Positions 52,163 through 61,966 of a stretch of DNA of 64,000 nucleotides are shown one piece after another. The translations under genes and the position numbers were made by a program. Numbering within the stretch: position 1 is the stretch's first letter; each line of letters begins with the position of its first letter. Origin of the DNA: Rhizobium sp. BK251 (lineage in GTDB: Bacteria; Pseudomonadota; Alphaproteobacteria; Rhizobiales; Rhizobiaceae); assembly GCF_004345245.1 (NCBI RefSeq), contig NZ_SLUQ01000004.1:62001-126000 (forward strand). Direction: 5' to 3'. Below the pieces are notes generated by a model, which was not told the origin of the DNA, made no database searches, and worked only from the letters and a program-made list of their open reading frames with translations.

Positions 52163-54064
52163 TTATCCTGCCCGACGCAAGCGGCCGCCGCGCGGCTGTA
52201 TCGACTGATCCTCGAAAAGCGAGGCGAGCTGTTCGGTCATCGCACCGGCAAGTTCATCGGCATCGACGATGGTTACGGCTCGGCGGTAGTAGCGAGTGAC
52301 ATCGTGGCCGATGCCGATCGCCAGCAGTTCGACCGGCGATCGCGTTTCGATCTGCTCGATCACGGCGCGCAGGTGCCGTTCCAGATAATTGCCCGGATTG
52401 ACCGAGAGCGTCGAATCGTCGACCGGCGCGCCGTCGGAGATCATCATCAGGATGCGCCGCTGCTCGCGTCGTCCGAGAAGCCGGTTATGCGCCCAGATCA
52501 GCGCCTCGCCGTCGATATTCTCCTTGAGCAGGCCCTCGCGCATCATCAGCCCGAGATTGGAGCGTGCTCGACGCCATGGGGCATCGGCGGACTTGTAGAT
52601 GATATGGCGCAGGTCGTTGAGACGGCCCGGCGTCTGCGGCTTGCCGCCGGCAAGCCACTTCTCGCGCGCCTGTCCGCCCTTCCAGGCTTTCGTCGTAAAG
52701 CCGAGGATCTCGACCTTGACGCCGCAACGCTCCAGCGTGCGCGCCAGGATGTCCGCGCAGGTTGCGGCGACCGTGATAGGCCGGCCGCGCATCGAGCCGG
52801 AGTTGTCGATCAACAGCGTGACGACCGTATCGCGGAACTGCGTATCGCGCTCCATCTTGAAGGACAGCGCCTGCATCGGGTCGATGATCATGCGCGTCAG
52901 ACGCGCCGGATCGAGATAGCCCTCTTCCAGGTCGAAATCCCAGGAGCGGTTCTGCTGCGCCATCAGGCGCCGCTGCAGGCGGTTCGCCAGCCGGCCGACG
53001 GCACCCTGCAGATGGGCAAGCTGCTTGTCGAGGAAGGCGCGCAGCCGCTCGAGCTCCGCGGTATCACACAGCTCCTCGGCCGTTATGATCTCGTCGAATT
53101 CCTCGGTGTAGACGTGATAGTCGACCTTCTCGTTGAAGTCGGCGAAAGGCGTATTGGGCCGGCGGGTTTCGCCTGGCGTCTCGGACTCGTCCTCGCCCTC
53201 CTCGACCATGTCGTCGTCGGAGATCTCGGCGCCGTCCATCTCGCCTTCTTCGGTCTGCTCCTCGGAGGTCTCGCTGTCCTCGACGGGAGCGCTGTCCGAA
53301 CCGGCGTCCTCCTCGACCTCCTCTTGGTCCTGGTCCTCGCCGCTCGGCTGGTCCTCGTCGCTGGAATTCTCCTCGGAATCAGGATCGCTATCCTCATCGC
53401 CATATTCCTCGGCCATTTCCATGGCCGAAAGCATATTGCGCACGACGCGCGCAAAGGCCTGCTGGTCGTTGATCGCGGTGGAGAGGTTTGCAAGCTCGCC
53501 GGCCGCCTTCTCCTGAATGAAGGGCCGCCAGAGATCGAGCACCTTCCCGGCCGAGGCCGGCGGCTTCTGGCCGGTCAGCGTCTCGCGCACGAGCATCGCC
53601 ACCGCCTCCCCGATCGGCGCCTCCTCCTGGCGCTCGATGCCGGTAAAGTTCGCCTTCGCGTACTTCTCCTCGTGCATGGAACTGAGATTGGACGCCATGC
53701 CACTCATGCGCAACGCGCCGATCGATTCGACGCGAGCCTGCTCCACGGCATCGAAGATCGCACGCGCATCGCTGCCCTGCGGAGACATGGTCGCATGAAC
53801 GCGCGCGTCATGGCAGGCAATCCGCAGCGCCATGGAATCGCCAAGGCCGCGGGTCACGGCCAGTTCGCGGGCGGTCGGCCTTTTGGAAAGCTCGGGCAGG
53901 CGGATGCGCTCCCCGGTCATGCCGGGACGCTCATTGGCAAAAGCAACCTCGACGTCCGCGTCGCCGGCGATCGCGCGCACGCAGCCGGTTATGGCCCGGC
54001 GCAGTGGCTCCATGTCCACCGGCGCGCCAGGCTTGGCCTTTGAATTGTCACCACGGGCAGCCAT
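52163..54064 (-). CDS. cobT: Cobaltochelatase subunit CobT
   Basis: A 633-residue subunit of the oxygen-dependent cobalt chelatase CobNST, which inserts cobalt in the corrin ring during B12 synthesis. The C-terminal von Willebrand A domain has the metal site DNSGSM and later [10 protein letters not shown] long acidic stretch rich in Asp, Glu and Ser (about residues 215-310) links it to the N-terminal domain ([25 protein letters not shown]). CobT works with the AAA+ protein CobS, encoded just upstream on the same strand with a 19-base gap. CobN is not in the window. Confidence 0.96.
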   Translation of the reverse strand: MAARGDNSKAKPGAPVDMEPLRRAITGCVRAIAGDADVEVAFANERPGMTGERIRLPELSKRPTARELAVTRGLGDSMALRIACHDARVHATMSPQGSDARAIFDAVEQARVESIGALRMSGMASNLSSMHEEKYAKANFTGIERQEEAPIGEAVAMLVRETLTGQKPPASAGKVLDLWRPFIQEKAAGELANLSTAINDQQAFARVVRNMLSAMEMAEEYGDEDSDPDSEENSSDEDQPSGEDQDQEEVEEDAGSDSAPVEDSETSEEQTEEGEMDGAEISDDDMVEEGEDESETPGETRRPNTPFADFNEKVDYHVYTEEFDEIITAEELCDTAELERLRAFLDKQLAHLQGAVGRLANRLQRRLMAQQNRSWDFDLEEGYLDPARLTRMIIDPMQALSFKMERDTQFRDTVVTLLIDNSGSMRGRPITVAATCADILARTLERCGVKVEILGFTTKAWKGGQAREKWLAGGKPQTPGRLNDLRHIIYKSADAPWRRARSNLGLMMREGLLKENIDGEALIWAHNRLLGRREQRRILMMISDGAPVDDSTLSVNPGNYLERHLRAVIEQIETRSPVELLAIGIGHDVTRYYRRAVTIVDADELAGAMTEQLASLFEDQSIQPRGGRLRRAG

Positions 54065-54083
54065 GAGTTCCGCGCTCTTCCTC

Positions 54084-55076
54084 TCAGGCTTCAAGCACGA
54101 TGTTGGCGGCGCTTTCCTTCAGCTCGACCCCGAAGGCGCGCTGGTAATGCTCGGCAACCAACGGACGCTCCAGTTCGTCGCACTTGTTGAGGAAGGTGAC
54201 GCGGAAGGCGAACGCAATGTCGCCGAAGATTTCCGCGTTCTCGGCCCAGGTGATGACCGTACGCGGGCTCATGACCGTTGAGAGGTCGCCGTTCATGAAG
54301 GAAGCGCGCGTCATATCGGCAACGCGGACCATCTTGGACACGGTTTCGCGCCCATTCTTGTCCTTGCCGAAGCTCTTCACCTTGGATGCGACGATGTTCA
54401 CTTCATGGTCGTGCGGCAGATAGTTCAGGGTCGTCACGATCGACCAGCGGTCCATCTGCGCCTGGTTGATCTGCTGCGTGCCGTGATAAAGGCCGGTCGT
54501 ATCGCCGAGGCCGATCGTATTTGCCGTCGCAAACAGGCGGAAAGCGGGATGCGGGCGAATGACGCGGCTCTGGTCGAGCAGGGTGAGGCGGCCGGAGGAT
54601 TCGAGCACGCGCTGGATGACGAACATCACGTCGGGGCGGCCGGCATCATATTCGTCGAAGACGAGAGCGACATTGTGCTGGTAGGCCCAGGGCAGGATAC
54701 CGTCCTTGAATTCGGTGATCTGCAGCCCGTCCTTGACGACGATGGCATCCTTGCCGACGAGATCGATACGGCTGACGTGGCTGTCGAGGTTGATGCGCAC
54801 GCAAGGCCAGTTGAGCCGGGCAGCGACCTGCTCGATGTGCGACGACTTGCCGGTTCCGTGATAGCCGGAGATCATGACGCGTCGGTTATGGGCAAAGCCT
54901 GCAAGAATGGCGAGCGTCGTTTCGCGATCGAAGAGGTAGTCCGTATCGAGATCCGGCACGTAGGCATCGCCCTTGCTATAGGCGGGCACGCGGATATCGG
55001 AGTCGATACCGAAAACCTCACGCACTGAAACGGTCGTATCGGGAACTTCGGAAATATCTAGATCGATCTTGCTCAT
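54084..55076 (-). CDS. cobS: Cobaltochelatase subunit CobS
   Basis: AAA+ ATPase partner of CobT in aerobic cobalt insertion, 330 residues. Walker A is [14 protein letters not shown], Walker [16 protein letters not shown], and sensor parts [19 protein letters not shown] and NQAQMDRW follow. The start at 55076 ([24 protein letters not shown]) is preceded by GGAG at suitable distance; an ATG one codon earlier is possible. It is the first gene of cobS-cobT. No cobalamin-riboswitch sequence was recognised upstream. Confidence 0.96.
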   Translation of the reverse strand: MSKIDLDISEVPDTTVSVREVFGIDSDIRVPAYSKGDAYVPDLDTDYLFDRETTLAILAGFAHNRRVMISGYHGTGKSSHIEQVAARLNWPCVRINLDSHVSRIDLVGKDAIVVKDGLQITEFKDGILPWAYQHNVALVFDEYDAGRPDVMFVIQRVLESSGRLTLLDQSRVIRPHPAFRLFATANTIGLGDTTGLYHGTQQINQAQMDRWSIVTTLNYLPHDHEVNIVASKVKSFGKDKNGRETVSKMVRVADMTRASFMNGDLSTVMSPRTVITWAENAEIFGDIAFAFRVTFLNKCDELERPLVAEHYQRAFGVELKESAANIVLEA

Positions 55077-55385
55077 CATGTCTCCAAGGCGGGTGAACGC
55101 CACCCGGCCAAATATCTTGCATATCTCGCAACCGCAGCGCCACGGATTCATACCGCCCGTGCGGACCGGGACGTCGGCTCTTCTTCTCCGGGACTGAAAC
55201 GAAGCATCGACGGGACCGGCTGGTGCCTGCGAGCATTCTCTGGACAGAGCCCCGGACAAGAAACGCCGCGTCCGGAAGGTGGTTCAGTCTCGTCCAGGCG
55301 GACACGCGAAAACCCTCGGCGGATGCCGGACGATCCTGACCGCTTGGGAACATACCCTATCCGGACGCGAGAGCAAGGACGCGGC
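55077..55385. other. 309-base gap between cobS and the J-domain gene
   Basis: No gene, clear riboswitch box or T-run hairpin is seen. The open minus-strand frame (start 55353) is Arg/Ser-rich and merges into cobS; it does not look coding. The cobS promoter should lie here. Confidence 0.4.
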
Positions 55386-56003
55386 TCAACAAAAACCGTT
55401 CTGCTTCAACAATTGATAGGCCTGGATGACGGCCCTGAACCGCTCCTCCGAGCCGCGATCGCCGCCATTGGCATCGGGATGGTGCTTCTTCACCAGTTCC
55501 TTGTAGCGGCTCTTGATCTCCTTGGCGGTGGCACCGGCGGAAAGATCCATCGTGTCGAAGGCTTTTGCCTCCAGGGACTTCAGCTTGCGCATCTGCGGCG
55601 CGACGCGCGACTCATTGCCGCGTCCCTGTGCCACGAAGCCGAAGGGATCCTTGACGCGGGAATAGGCACCGGAGCGAATATCGGAATGCAGCGGGCTGTT
55701 GCGCGCCGCACTGTTGACGCCAACCGTCCAGGTGGGCCGATGGCCGGTGATCGCCTCCTTCTGGTAGCGCGCGATCTCGCCGTCCGAGAGGCCGGAGAAG
55801 TAGTTGTAGCCCTTGTTGTATTCCTTCACATGCTCGAAACAGAACAGGAAGAATTGCCCCTCCGCATTGCGCCCGACGGGCGCGCGGTGGGTGCCATTCT
55901 TGTCGCAGCCGTCCCACTGACAGGTCGGTTCCACATGCTCGGCCTCCTGCGGCCGCTTGCGGCGGGTGCGGATGCGATCGAAGTATTTTGAGTCGAGTCC
56001 CAT
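55386..56003 (-). CDS. J-domain (DnaJ-like) molecular chaperone
   Basis: A 205-residue protein with a J domain at the C-terminus: ATAKEIKSRYKELVKKHHPDANGGDRGSEERFRAVIQAYQLLK, with the HPD motif. The N-terminal half has two Cys pairs (CQWDGCDK and LFCFEH) that could bind zinc. It is the conserved rhizobial neighbour of cobS and of bolA. The ATG at 56003 (MGLDSKYF) is used; the frame is open 12 codons further. It may serve with DnaK or a specialised Hsp70. Confidence 0.9.
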   Translation of the reverse strand: MGLDSKYFDRIRTRRKRPQEAEHVEPTCQWDGCDKNGTHRAPVGRNAEGQFFLFCFEHVKEYNKGYNYFSGLSDGEIARYQKEAITGHRPTWTVGVNSAARNSPLHSDIRSGAYSRVKDPFGFVAQGRGNESRVAPQMRKLKSLEAKAFDTMDLSAGATAKEIKSRYKELVKKHHPDANGGDRGSEERFRAVIQAYQLLKQNGFC

Positions 56004-56113
56004 GGCGCTAATTATGGTGCTCCCGGCTGGCGACAACAAGAATTGACAAACACGATTGTTGCTGGCTTTGTGAACCCTTTTTCGTGAACAGCCAGCGAAG
56101 CCGCGTGCCGCAA

Positions 56114-56395
56114 ATGACGATTCAATCCAGCATCGAGGAAAAACTCAGGCAGGCCTTCTCGCCGGAGCGCCTCCTGGTCATCAACGAGAGCCACCTGCAT
56201 GCGGGCCACCAGCCGGACATGACCGGAACCGGGGAAACCCATATGCGGGTCAGAATCGTGTCCGCGGCGTTTGCCGGCATGCCCCGCCTCGCCCGCCATC
56301 GCGCCATCACCGAACTGCTGAAGCCGGAACTGGATGCAGGGCTGCACGCGCTCGCTGTCGAACCGGCGGCACCGGGCGAGCCCGTCCGCTGGTAG
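56114..56395 (+). CDS. bolA: BolA family protein
   Basis: A 93-residue BolA protein, a class II KH fold that often partners monothiol glutaredoxins in iron-sulfur regulation. The pattern MTIQSSIEEKLRQAFSPERLLVINESHLHAGH, then ETHMRVRIVSAAFAGMPRLARHRAITELLKPEL, then the invariant HALAVEPAAPGEP at the end, is complete. The ATG at 56114 is preferred over 56084. It is divergent from the J-domain gene, the common arrangement in rhizobia. Confidence 0.93.
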   Translation: MTIQSSIEEKLRQAFSPERLLVINESHLHAGHQPDMTGTGETHMRVRIVSAAFAGMPRLARHRAITELLKPELDAGLHALAVEPAAPGEPVRW

Positions 56396-56438
56396 CAGGT
56401 TCGACGCTTATATGGTGATCGAAGCCTGCCGATCCAAG

Positions 56439-57746
56439 TCAGGCCGGCTTCGTCTCTTCCTCAGCCGGGCGGATGCGCAGCTTGGTGATGCGGTTCTTTT
56501 CCCGCTTCATGACGATGAACCGCTTGCCGTGAAACGTGAAGGCCTGGCGCTCTTCGGGAATGGTCATCGATTCATGGATGACGAGGCCGGCAATCGTCGT
56601 GGCTTCCTCGTCCGGCAGATGCCAGTCGAGCGCACGGTTGAGGTCGCGGATCGGCACCGAGCCGTCGACGACGATCGAGCCATCCGACTCCTGCCGCACG
56701 CCCTGGATATCGAGATCGTGCTCGTCGGCAATGTCGCCGACAATCTCCTCCAGGATGTCTTCCAGCGTGACGATGCCCTGCACCTCGCCATACTCGTCGA
56801 CGACGACGGCGAAATGCTGCTTGCGGCGCAGGAAGGCGTTCAACTGGTCCTTCAGGTTGGTGCTGTCGGGCACGAACCAGGGTTTCTGCGCGATCTTGAC
56901 GATATCGAGGTTCTCCGGCTCGACATTGGGTTCAGCAAGGGCGCGTAGAAGGTCCTTGGCGTGGACGACGCCGATGATGTTGTCGATCGTGCCACGCCAG
57001 AGCGGCATGCGCGTATAGGGGCTTTCGAGGATGGCCTTGACGACCGCTTCGGGCGGGTCGTCGGCGTTGATCGCCCGCATTGCCGTGCGGTGGACCATGA
57101 TGTCGGAAAGATCGAGTTCGCCCAGATCGAGCACGCCGCCCAACCGGTCGCGGTCGGCCTTCACTACCGAACCTTCCCGATGCAGGAGATCGACGGCGCC
57201 GCGCAGTTCCTCGTGGGCCGAGAGCATAGACACCTCCTTGGAGAGGCTCACGCCAAAGACGGCCAGAATCCGCCGCACGATGGCGTTGACGAAGCTCGAC
57301 AAGGGGCCGGCTACGGCAACGAAAAGCCGAACGGGGGCGGCAACGGCGAGCGCGAAACGATCGGGGGCGGATATGGCCCAGCTCTTGGGCAGCACTTCCG
57401 CGAAGATGACCAGGATGACGGTCATGGCAAGCGTCGCAAGCGCGACGCCGGAATTGCCGAAGAGACCGAGGAAGACGCTCGTCGCAAGCGACGAGGAGAG
57501 AATATTGGCGAGATTGTTGCCGATCAGAAGCGCGCCGATGAGGCGGTCGCGACGCTCGATGAGCTGGCGCACGATACCCGCGCGCACTTCGCCATTGGCC
57601 TCCAGCGTGTGCATGCGGCTGCGGGAAGCCGCCGTCAACGCGGTCTCCGAACCGGAGAAGAAGGCCGAAAACAGGACCAGCACCAGGATCGAGACGATCT
57701 CGGGCCAATAATGGGCCAGAATCTCGAGCGTGGCTTCGAGCGTCAT
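56439..57746 (-). CDS. HlyC/CorC (CNNM-type) membrane transporter
   Basis: A 435-residue membrane protein: a DUF21/CNNM domain with about four helices (FFSGSETALTAASRSRMHTL ... EVLPKSWAISAPDRFA), two CBS domains (residues ~205-320; VHRTAMRAINADDPPEAVV), and the CorC_HlyC C-terminal domain (EEDILEEIVGDIADEHD ... VDGSVPIRDLNRALDW). CNNM-family members move or control Mg2+ and Co2+. The start overlaps the aroB stop by four bases, so it is the third gene of aroK-aroB-corC. Substrate is inferred from family. Confidence 0.92.
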   Translation of the reverse strand: MTLEATLEILAHYWPEIVSILVLVLFSAFFSGSETALTAASRSRMHTLEANGEVRAGIVRQLIERRDRLIGALLIGNNLANILSSSLATSVFLGLFGNSGVALATLAMTVILVIFAEVLPKSWAISAPDRFALAVAAPVRLFVAVAGPLSSFVNAIVRRILAVFGVSLSKEVSMLSAHEELRGAVDLLHREGSVVKADRDRLGGVLDLGELDLSDIMVHRTAMRAINADDPPEAVVKAILESPYTRMPLWRGTIDNIIGVVHAKDLLRALAEPNVEPENLDIVKIAQKPWFVPDSTNLKDQLNAFLRRKQHFAVVVDEYGEVQGIVTLEDILEEIVGDIADEHDLDIQGVRQESDGSIVVDGSVPIRDLNRALDWHLPDEEATTIAGLVIHESMTIPEERQAFTFHGKRFIVMKREKNRITKLRIRPAEEETKPA

Positions 57747-58876
57747 TGAGGGTGCTTATCCTTGAGGAAACGCAAGACTTCCGAAGCCGGCACGTCGTCG
57801 GCGACGAAGGACTGCCCAATGCCATGCGTCAGGATGAAGGCAAGCTTGCCGCCCTTTACCTTCTTGTCCTGGGCGATCGCGTCCATCAGCACCTCGGCCG
57901 GCGGAAGGGTGCCCGGGATGTCCGACATGCGCACGGGAAGGCCAACCGTCGTCAAATGCGCCTCCACCCGCCCCGCGTCGTCCGGGCTCGCAAGATTGAG
58001 GCGAGCCGAGAATTCGTGCGCCAGCACCATCCCGATCGCCACGCCCTCGCCGTGCACCAGGCGGCGGCTGTCGTATTCTGTCGCTGCCTCCAGGGCATGG
58101 CCAAATGTATGGCCGAGGTTGAGAAGGGCCCGGCGCCCGTTCTCGCGTTCGTCGGCGACGACAACATCGGCCTTGGCCTGGCAGCTTGCGGCAATCGCCT
58201 CTATCCGCGAGGCGCCACCGGCAAAGACGTCACGCCAGTTGCCTTCCAGCCAGGCGAAAAAGTCGGGCTTGTCGATGAGGCCGTATTTCGCGACTTCGGC
58301 ATAGCCGGCGCGAAACTCCCGCTCGCTCAGCGTATTGAGCACGTCGGTATCCGCGAGCACGAGGTCGGGCTGATGGAAAACGCCAATGAGGTTCTTGCCG
58401 TGGCGGCTGTTGATGCCGGTCTTGCCGCCGACGGAGGAATCGACCTGCGAAAGCAGCGAGGTAGGCACCTGGATGAAACGCACCCCGCGACGCACGATGC
58501 CGGCGGCAAAACCCGCGAGATCGCCGATGACGCCGCCACCAAGGGCAATCACCGTGTCATTGCGCTCGATGCGAGCGGCCAGCACGGTATCGCAGACGGA
58601 CATAAGATGCTCGAAGCTCTTCGTCTTCTCGCCTGCCGGCAGCACGAGGCTCGCCGCCTCGATGCCTTCCGCCCTGAGGCTTGCGACAAGCGCATCGAGA
58701 TAGAGCGGTGCTACATGCTCGTCGGTGATGACGGCAGCCTTGCGGCCCTTGAGGCGCGAGGCGATTTCCTTACCGGCGCGCGCGATGAGGCCTGGCCCGA
58801 TGAGGATATCATAGGCGCGTTCGCCGAGCGGGACGTGGACGAGGCGTTCAGCGGATGTGGAAACGATCGCATTCAT
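57743..58876 (-). CDS. aroB: 3-dehydroquinate synthase
   Basis: The second enzyme of the shikimate pathway, converting DAHP to 3-dehydroquinate with NAD and a divalent metal; 377 residues. Motifs GGGVIGDLAGFAAGIVRRGVRFIQVPTSLLSQVDSSVGGKTGIN, then GHAEV-type GYAEVAKYGLI, then LNLGHTFGHALE with metal His, are intact. Its start overlaps the aroK stop by four bases and its end overlaps the CorC gene. The three are likely one operon. Cytosolic. Confidence 0.96.
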   Translation of the reverse strand: MNAIVSTSAERLVHVPLGERAYDILIGPGLIARAGKEIASRLKGRKAAVITDEHVAPLYLDALVASLRAEGIEAASLVLPAGEKTKSFEHLMSVCDTVLAARIERNDTVIALGGGVIGDLAGFAAGIVRRGVRFIQVPTSLLSQVDSSVGGKTGINSRHGKNLIGVFHQPDLVLADTDVLNTLSEREFRAGYAEVAKYGLIDKPDFFAWLEGNWRDVFAGGASRIEAIAASCQAKADVVVADERENGRRALLNLGHTFGHALEAATEYDSRRLVHGEGVAIGMVLAHEFSARLNLASPDDAGRVEAHLTTVGLPVRMSDIPGTLPPAEVLMDAIAQDKKVKGGKLAFILTHGIGQSFVADDVPASEVLRFLKDKHPQ

Positions 58877-59463
58877 GGCTTCGGACTTTCAACAGAGGTC
58901 GAGGCGATCGCGGCGAGGACCTCGCTTGCCATCACCTCCTTGCGCACGTCGCGCGACAGGACGGTGACGTCCGCCTGCGCATAGACCGGGTAGCGCGCAT
59001 TCATCAGGTTTTCGAGCGTCTGCTTCGGGTTTTCCGTCTTGAGAAGCGGTCGCGTGTCTCGCTTGCTGACGCGCTCCCAAAGCACGTCCAGATCCGCCTT
59101 CAGCCAGATCGAAAGGCCGCCGCGCTTGATGTGCTTGCGCGTGCGGTCGTTGATGAAGGCGCCGCCGCCGGTGGAGACGACGCGCGGCCCGCCCTTGAGC
59201 AGCCTTTTCATCACGCGCGCCTCGAGGGAACGGAACTCCTCCTCGCCATAGGCGGCGAAGAGGTCGGTGATCGTCATGCGCGATACGCGCTCGATCTCCG
59301 CATCGGTATCGATGAAGGGTATGCCGAGCTGGCCGGCGACAAGACGGCCGACAGAGGATTTTCCGGCACCCATGAGCCCGACAAGGATCAAATTGCGCGA
59401 ACCGAGAGCCGCACGCGCGCGGTCTTTCAGGTTGTCGGCAAGGGTCAGGACTGTTTCACTCAT
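58873..59463 (-). CDS. aroK: Shikimate kinase
   Basis: Phosphorylates shikimate with ATP; 196 residues. Walker A is GLMGAGKSSVGRLVAGQLGIPFIDTDAEIE, with the Asp-rich shikimate site, followed by FRSLEARVMKRLL and VSTGGGAF. A regulatory-looking N-terminal extension of about 22 residues precedes the P-loop. ATG 59463 is used; a GTG at 59475 is in frame. First gene of aroK-aroB-corC, coupled by ATGA overlaps. The divergent unit contains a small membrane gene and xerD. Confidence 0.95.
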   Translation of the reverse strand: MSETVLTLADNLKDRARAALGSRNLILVGLMGAGKSSVGRLVAGQLGIPFIDTDAEIERVSRMTITDLFAAYGEEEFRSLEARVMKRLLKGGPRVVSTGGGAFINDRTRKHIKRGGLSIWLKADLDVLWERVSKRDTRPLLKTENPKQTLENLMNARYPVYAQADVTVLSRDVRKEVMASEVLAAIASTSVESPKP

Positions 59464-59617
59464 CGGCCCGTTCACTATTTCTTTGCAAACGGTATCGACA
59501 AATGCACCGGTAGCGTCAAGTCGCGCAGCGCCGGAAACATGACCACGTTGGCCGCTTCTTGCACTTGCAAACAGGCTTCTTCATATAGGAAGCCGGGAAA
59601 ACTCAAGGAGATGCCGG

Positions 59618-59785
59618 ATGCCAACCCTCTTCCGCTTCCTGGTGGTCTGTGCGGTCATCGCCGGATCGATCTACGGGGCGATGGTTGCGCTCGTCACCTT
59701 TGTCGTGCCGCAGGAACGCGATGTCACGATCCGCATTCCCTCCGAGCGGGTGAACCCGCCGGCAACCGGCACGGTGCGCAATTGA
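59618..59785 (+). CDS. 55-residue membrane protein upstream of xerD
   Basis: A small protein with one N-terminal transmembrane helix ([27 protein letters not shown]) and a polar tail with [24 protein letters not shown] lies seven bases before the ATG. An overlapping ATG at 59611 opens a different frame without such a helix. Its stop is four bases before the xerD start, so translation is probably coupled. The arrangement suggests a conserved rhizobial small gene; the family and function are unknown to me. Confidence 0.75.
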   Translation: MPTLFRFLVVCAVIAGSIYGAMVALVTFVVPQERDVTIRIPSERVNPPATGTVRN

Positions 59786-59789
59786 ACGG

Positions 59790-60758
59790 GTGGGAACTTC
59801 AGTCGTGAGGGACACGGGCCGCATCCACACGGAGGCATTCCTGGAGATGATGAGCGCCGAGCGCGGGGCGGCCGCCAACACGCTGCAGTCCTACCAGCGC
59901 GATCTCGACGACCTTTTCTCCTTTCTCCAGGATCGCAGCGTGCGCCTGATCGAAGCCCGTTCGGAGGATCTCAGCGCCTATCTCGCCAACCTTTCCAAGA
60001 AGGGTTTTGCCGCCACCTCCCAGGCGCGCCGGCTCTCCGCCATGCGCCAGTTCTATAAATTCCTCTATGCGGAAGGACTGCGGGGCGACGATCCGACTGG
60101 GATACTGGACGCGCCGAAGAAGGCGCGCGCGCTCCCGAAGACAATGGGCATCGACGAGGTGAGCCGACTGCTCGGACAGGCGGAGGACGAGGCGGCTAGC
60201 CCGGCGCCCGGCCAGCTGCAGCGGCTACGGATGCTCGCGCTCCTGGAATTGCTATACGCGACCGGCATGCGCGTCAGCGAGCTAGTCTCCCTGCCCGCAC
60301 GCGTTCTCGATCAGGAGGGCCGTTTCCTTCTCATCCGTGGCAAGGGCAACAAGGAACGGCTCGTGCCGCTCTCGCAATCGGCCGTCGCGGCACTCAGGGC
60401 CTATGGCAGGAAGCGAGCCGAGGAAAGCGCGCTTGAGGCAAGGCCGGACGAAAGCCCTTGGCTCTTTCCGGCCGATTCAAAAGAGGGCTACCTGCCGCGC
60501 CAGGTTTTTGCGCGCAACCTGAAGGATCTCGCGATCCGTGCCGGGCTGACACCCTCCCTGATCTCGCCGCACGTCATGCGCCATGCATTCGCCAGCCACT
60601 TGCTGCAGAACGGCGCCGACCTGCGCGTGGTGCAGGAACTCCTCGGTCATTCGGACATTTCGACGACACAAATCTACACTCATGTTCTGGAAGAGCGGCT
60701 CCAGCAACTGGTTCAGACGCATCACCCTCTTGCCAAACAGGCCAAAAAACAGGAATAG
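59790..60758 (+). CDS. xerD: Tyrosine recombinase XerD
   Basis: Site-specific recombinase that with XerC resolves chromosome dimers at dif; 322 residues from the GTG at 59790 (a GTG at 59805 is an alternative). The SAM-like N-terminal domain is followed by the catalytic domain: Arg in [13 protein letters not shown], Lys in [11 protein letters not shown], His-x-x-Arg in [18 protein letters not shown], then [14 protein letters not shown] carrying the second His and the catalytic Tyr. It begins four bases after the small membrane gene and is followed by accA. Confidence 0.95.
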   Translation: MGTSVVRDTGRIHTEAFLEMMSAERGAAANTLQSYQRDLDDLFSFLQDRSVRLIEARSEDLSAYLANLSKKGFAATSQARRLSAMRQFYKFLYAEGLRGDDPTGILDAPKKARALPKTMGIDEVSRLLGQAEDEAASPAPGQLQRLRMLALLELLYATGMRVSELVSLPARVLDQEGRFLLIRGKGNKERLVPLSQSAVAALRAYGRKRAEESALEARPDESPWLFPADSKEGYLPRQVFARNLKDLAIRAGLTPSLISPHVMRHAFASHLLQNGADLRVVQELLGHSDISTTQIYTHVLEERLQQLVQTHHPLAKQAKKQE

Positions 60759-60819
60759 GACGGCGAAAAGGCGAGAAGCCAGCCTGACGTTGCAGGCAGA
60801 AGGATCGGAAACGCATCTC

Positions 60820-61773
60820 ATGCACAACTATCTCGATTTCGAAAAGCCAATCTCGGACCTCGAAGGCAAGATTCTTGAACTGAAGAAACTTGCCGCCGAA
60901 GACGAGAGCATCGACACGTCGGACGAGATCGCGCGACTGGAGGTGCGCGTCCGGGAGGCGACGCTCGACATCTACTCCAAGCTCAATCCCTGGCAGAAGA
61001 CGCAGGTCGCGCGCCACCCGCAGCGCCCGCACTTCGTCGACTATGCCGAAGAGCTCTTCCGCGAATTCACGCCGCTCGCCGGTGACCGCAAGTTTTCCGA
61101 GGACGCGGCGATCCAGGCTGGCTTCGCCCGCTTTCGCGGCGAGCCTGTCGCGGTGATCGGCCAGGAAAAGGGCAACGACACCAAGTCGCGCCTCAAGCAC
61201 AATTTCGGCAGTGCCCGGCCCGAAGGCTATCGCAAGGCGATCCGCATGATGGAGATGGCGGACCGCTTCGGCCTGCCGATCATCACGCTCGTCGATACCG
61301 CTGGGGCTTATCCGGGCGTCGGCGCCGAGGAGCGCGGCCAGGCCGAGGCGATCGCCCGCTCGACGGAAATGTGTCTGAACGTGAAAGTGCCGATCGTTTC
61401 GGTGATCGTCGGCGAGGGCGGTTCGGGCGGCGCGATCGCGATCGCCACGGGCAATCGCATCTACATGCTCGAGCATTCGATCTACAGCGTCATTTCCCCG
61501 GAAGGGGCCGCATCCATTCTCTGGCGCGACTCGACCCGCGCCAAGGAAGCCGCGACGAACATGAAAATCACGGCAGAAGACCTGAAATCGCTGGGCGTCA
61601 TCGACGGCATCATTCCGGAGCCGCTCGGCGGTGCGCATCGCGATCCGAAGACCGTCATCGCCGCGACCGGCGACGTGATTGCCGGGGCTTTGCAGGACTT
61701 TAGCGGTCGCCCGGGCGACCAGTTGCGCAGCGACCGGCGCCAGAAATTCCTGAACATGGGACGCAATCTTTAG
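60820..61773 (+). CDS. accA: Acetyl-CoA carboxylase carboxyltransferase, alpha subunit
   Basis: The alpha subunit of the carboxyltransferase that makes malonyl-CoA for fatty-acid synthesis; 317 residues. It starts [18 protein letters not shown] and carries the typical [21 protein letters not shown] and the catalytic-fold blocks [25 protein letters not shown] ([16 protein letters not shown]) and [15 protein letters not shown], then [23 protein letters not shown] precedes the ATG. The AccD partner is not in the window. It is the third gene of the small-xerD-accA set. Confidence 0.96.
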   Translation: MHNYLDFEKPISDLEGKILELKKLAAEDESIDTSDEIARLEVRVREATLDIYSKLNPWQKTQVARHPQRPHFVDYAEELFREFTPLAGDRKFSEDAAIQAGFARFRGEPVAVIGQEKGNDTKSRLKHNFGSARPEGYRKAIRMMEMADRFGLPIITLVDTAGAYPGVGAEERGQAEAIARSTEMCLNVKVPIVSVIVGEGGSGGAIAIATGNRIYMLEHSIYSVISPEGAASILWRDSTRAKEAATNMKITAEDLKSLGVIDGIIPEPLGGAHRDPKTVIAATGDVIAGALQDFSGRPGDQLRSDRRQKFLNMGRNL

Positions 61774-61966
61774 GCGCTGCGCGACGGCTTGGCGAAATTG
61801 CGGCCAAATCTTGGCCACAATGATGTTATCATTAGCATTTGCGCTTGCTGGGCGCTTGCGCATGCGTCACAGGCTGATAACCATTTGTGAACTATAAGCG
61901 GTCTATGATTCCGTCTCGTGTGTCGACCGGTTTTGTGTTCCGCATCCTGTTTATGGGCTTTCTTGA

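Noticed and set aside
52064..54043. 659-codon plus-strand frame opposite cobT
   Set aside because: It is the antisense image of the cobT coding frame, a common effect in GC-rich DNA; no ribosome-binding site or domain.
55077..55385. Search for a cobalamin riboswitch before cobS
   Set aside because: I could not find the conserved B12-box or its stems on the minus strand.
57746..58984. 412-codon plus-strand frame opposite aroB
   Set aside because: Shadow of aroB, which has all catalytic motifs.
61802..61816. GGCCAA-ATC-TTGGCC hairpin after accA
   Set aside because: Only six base pairs and no T run; too weak to call a terminator.
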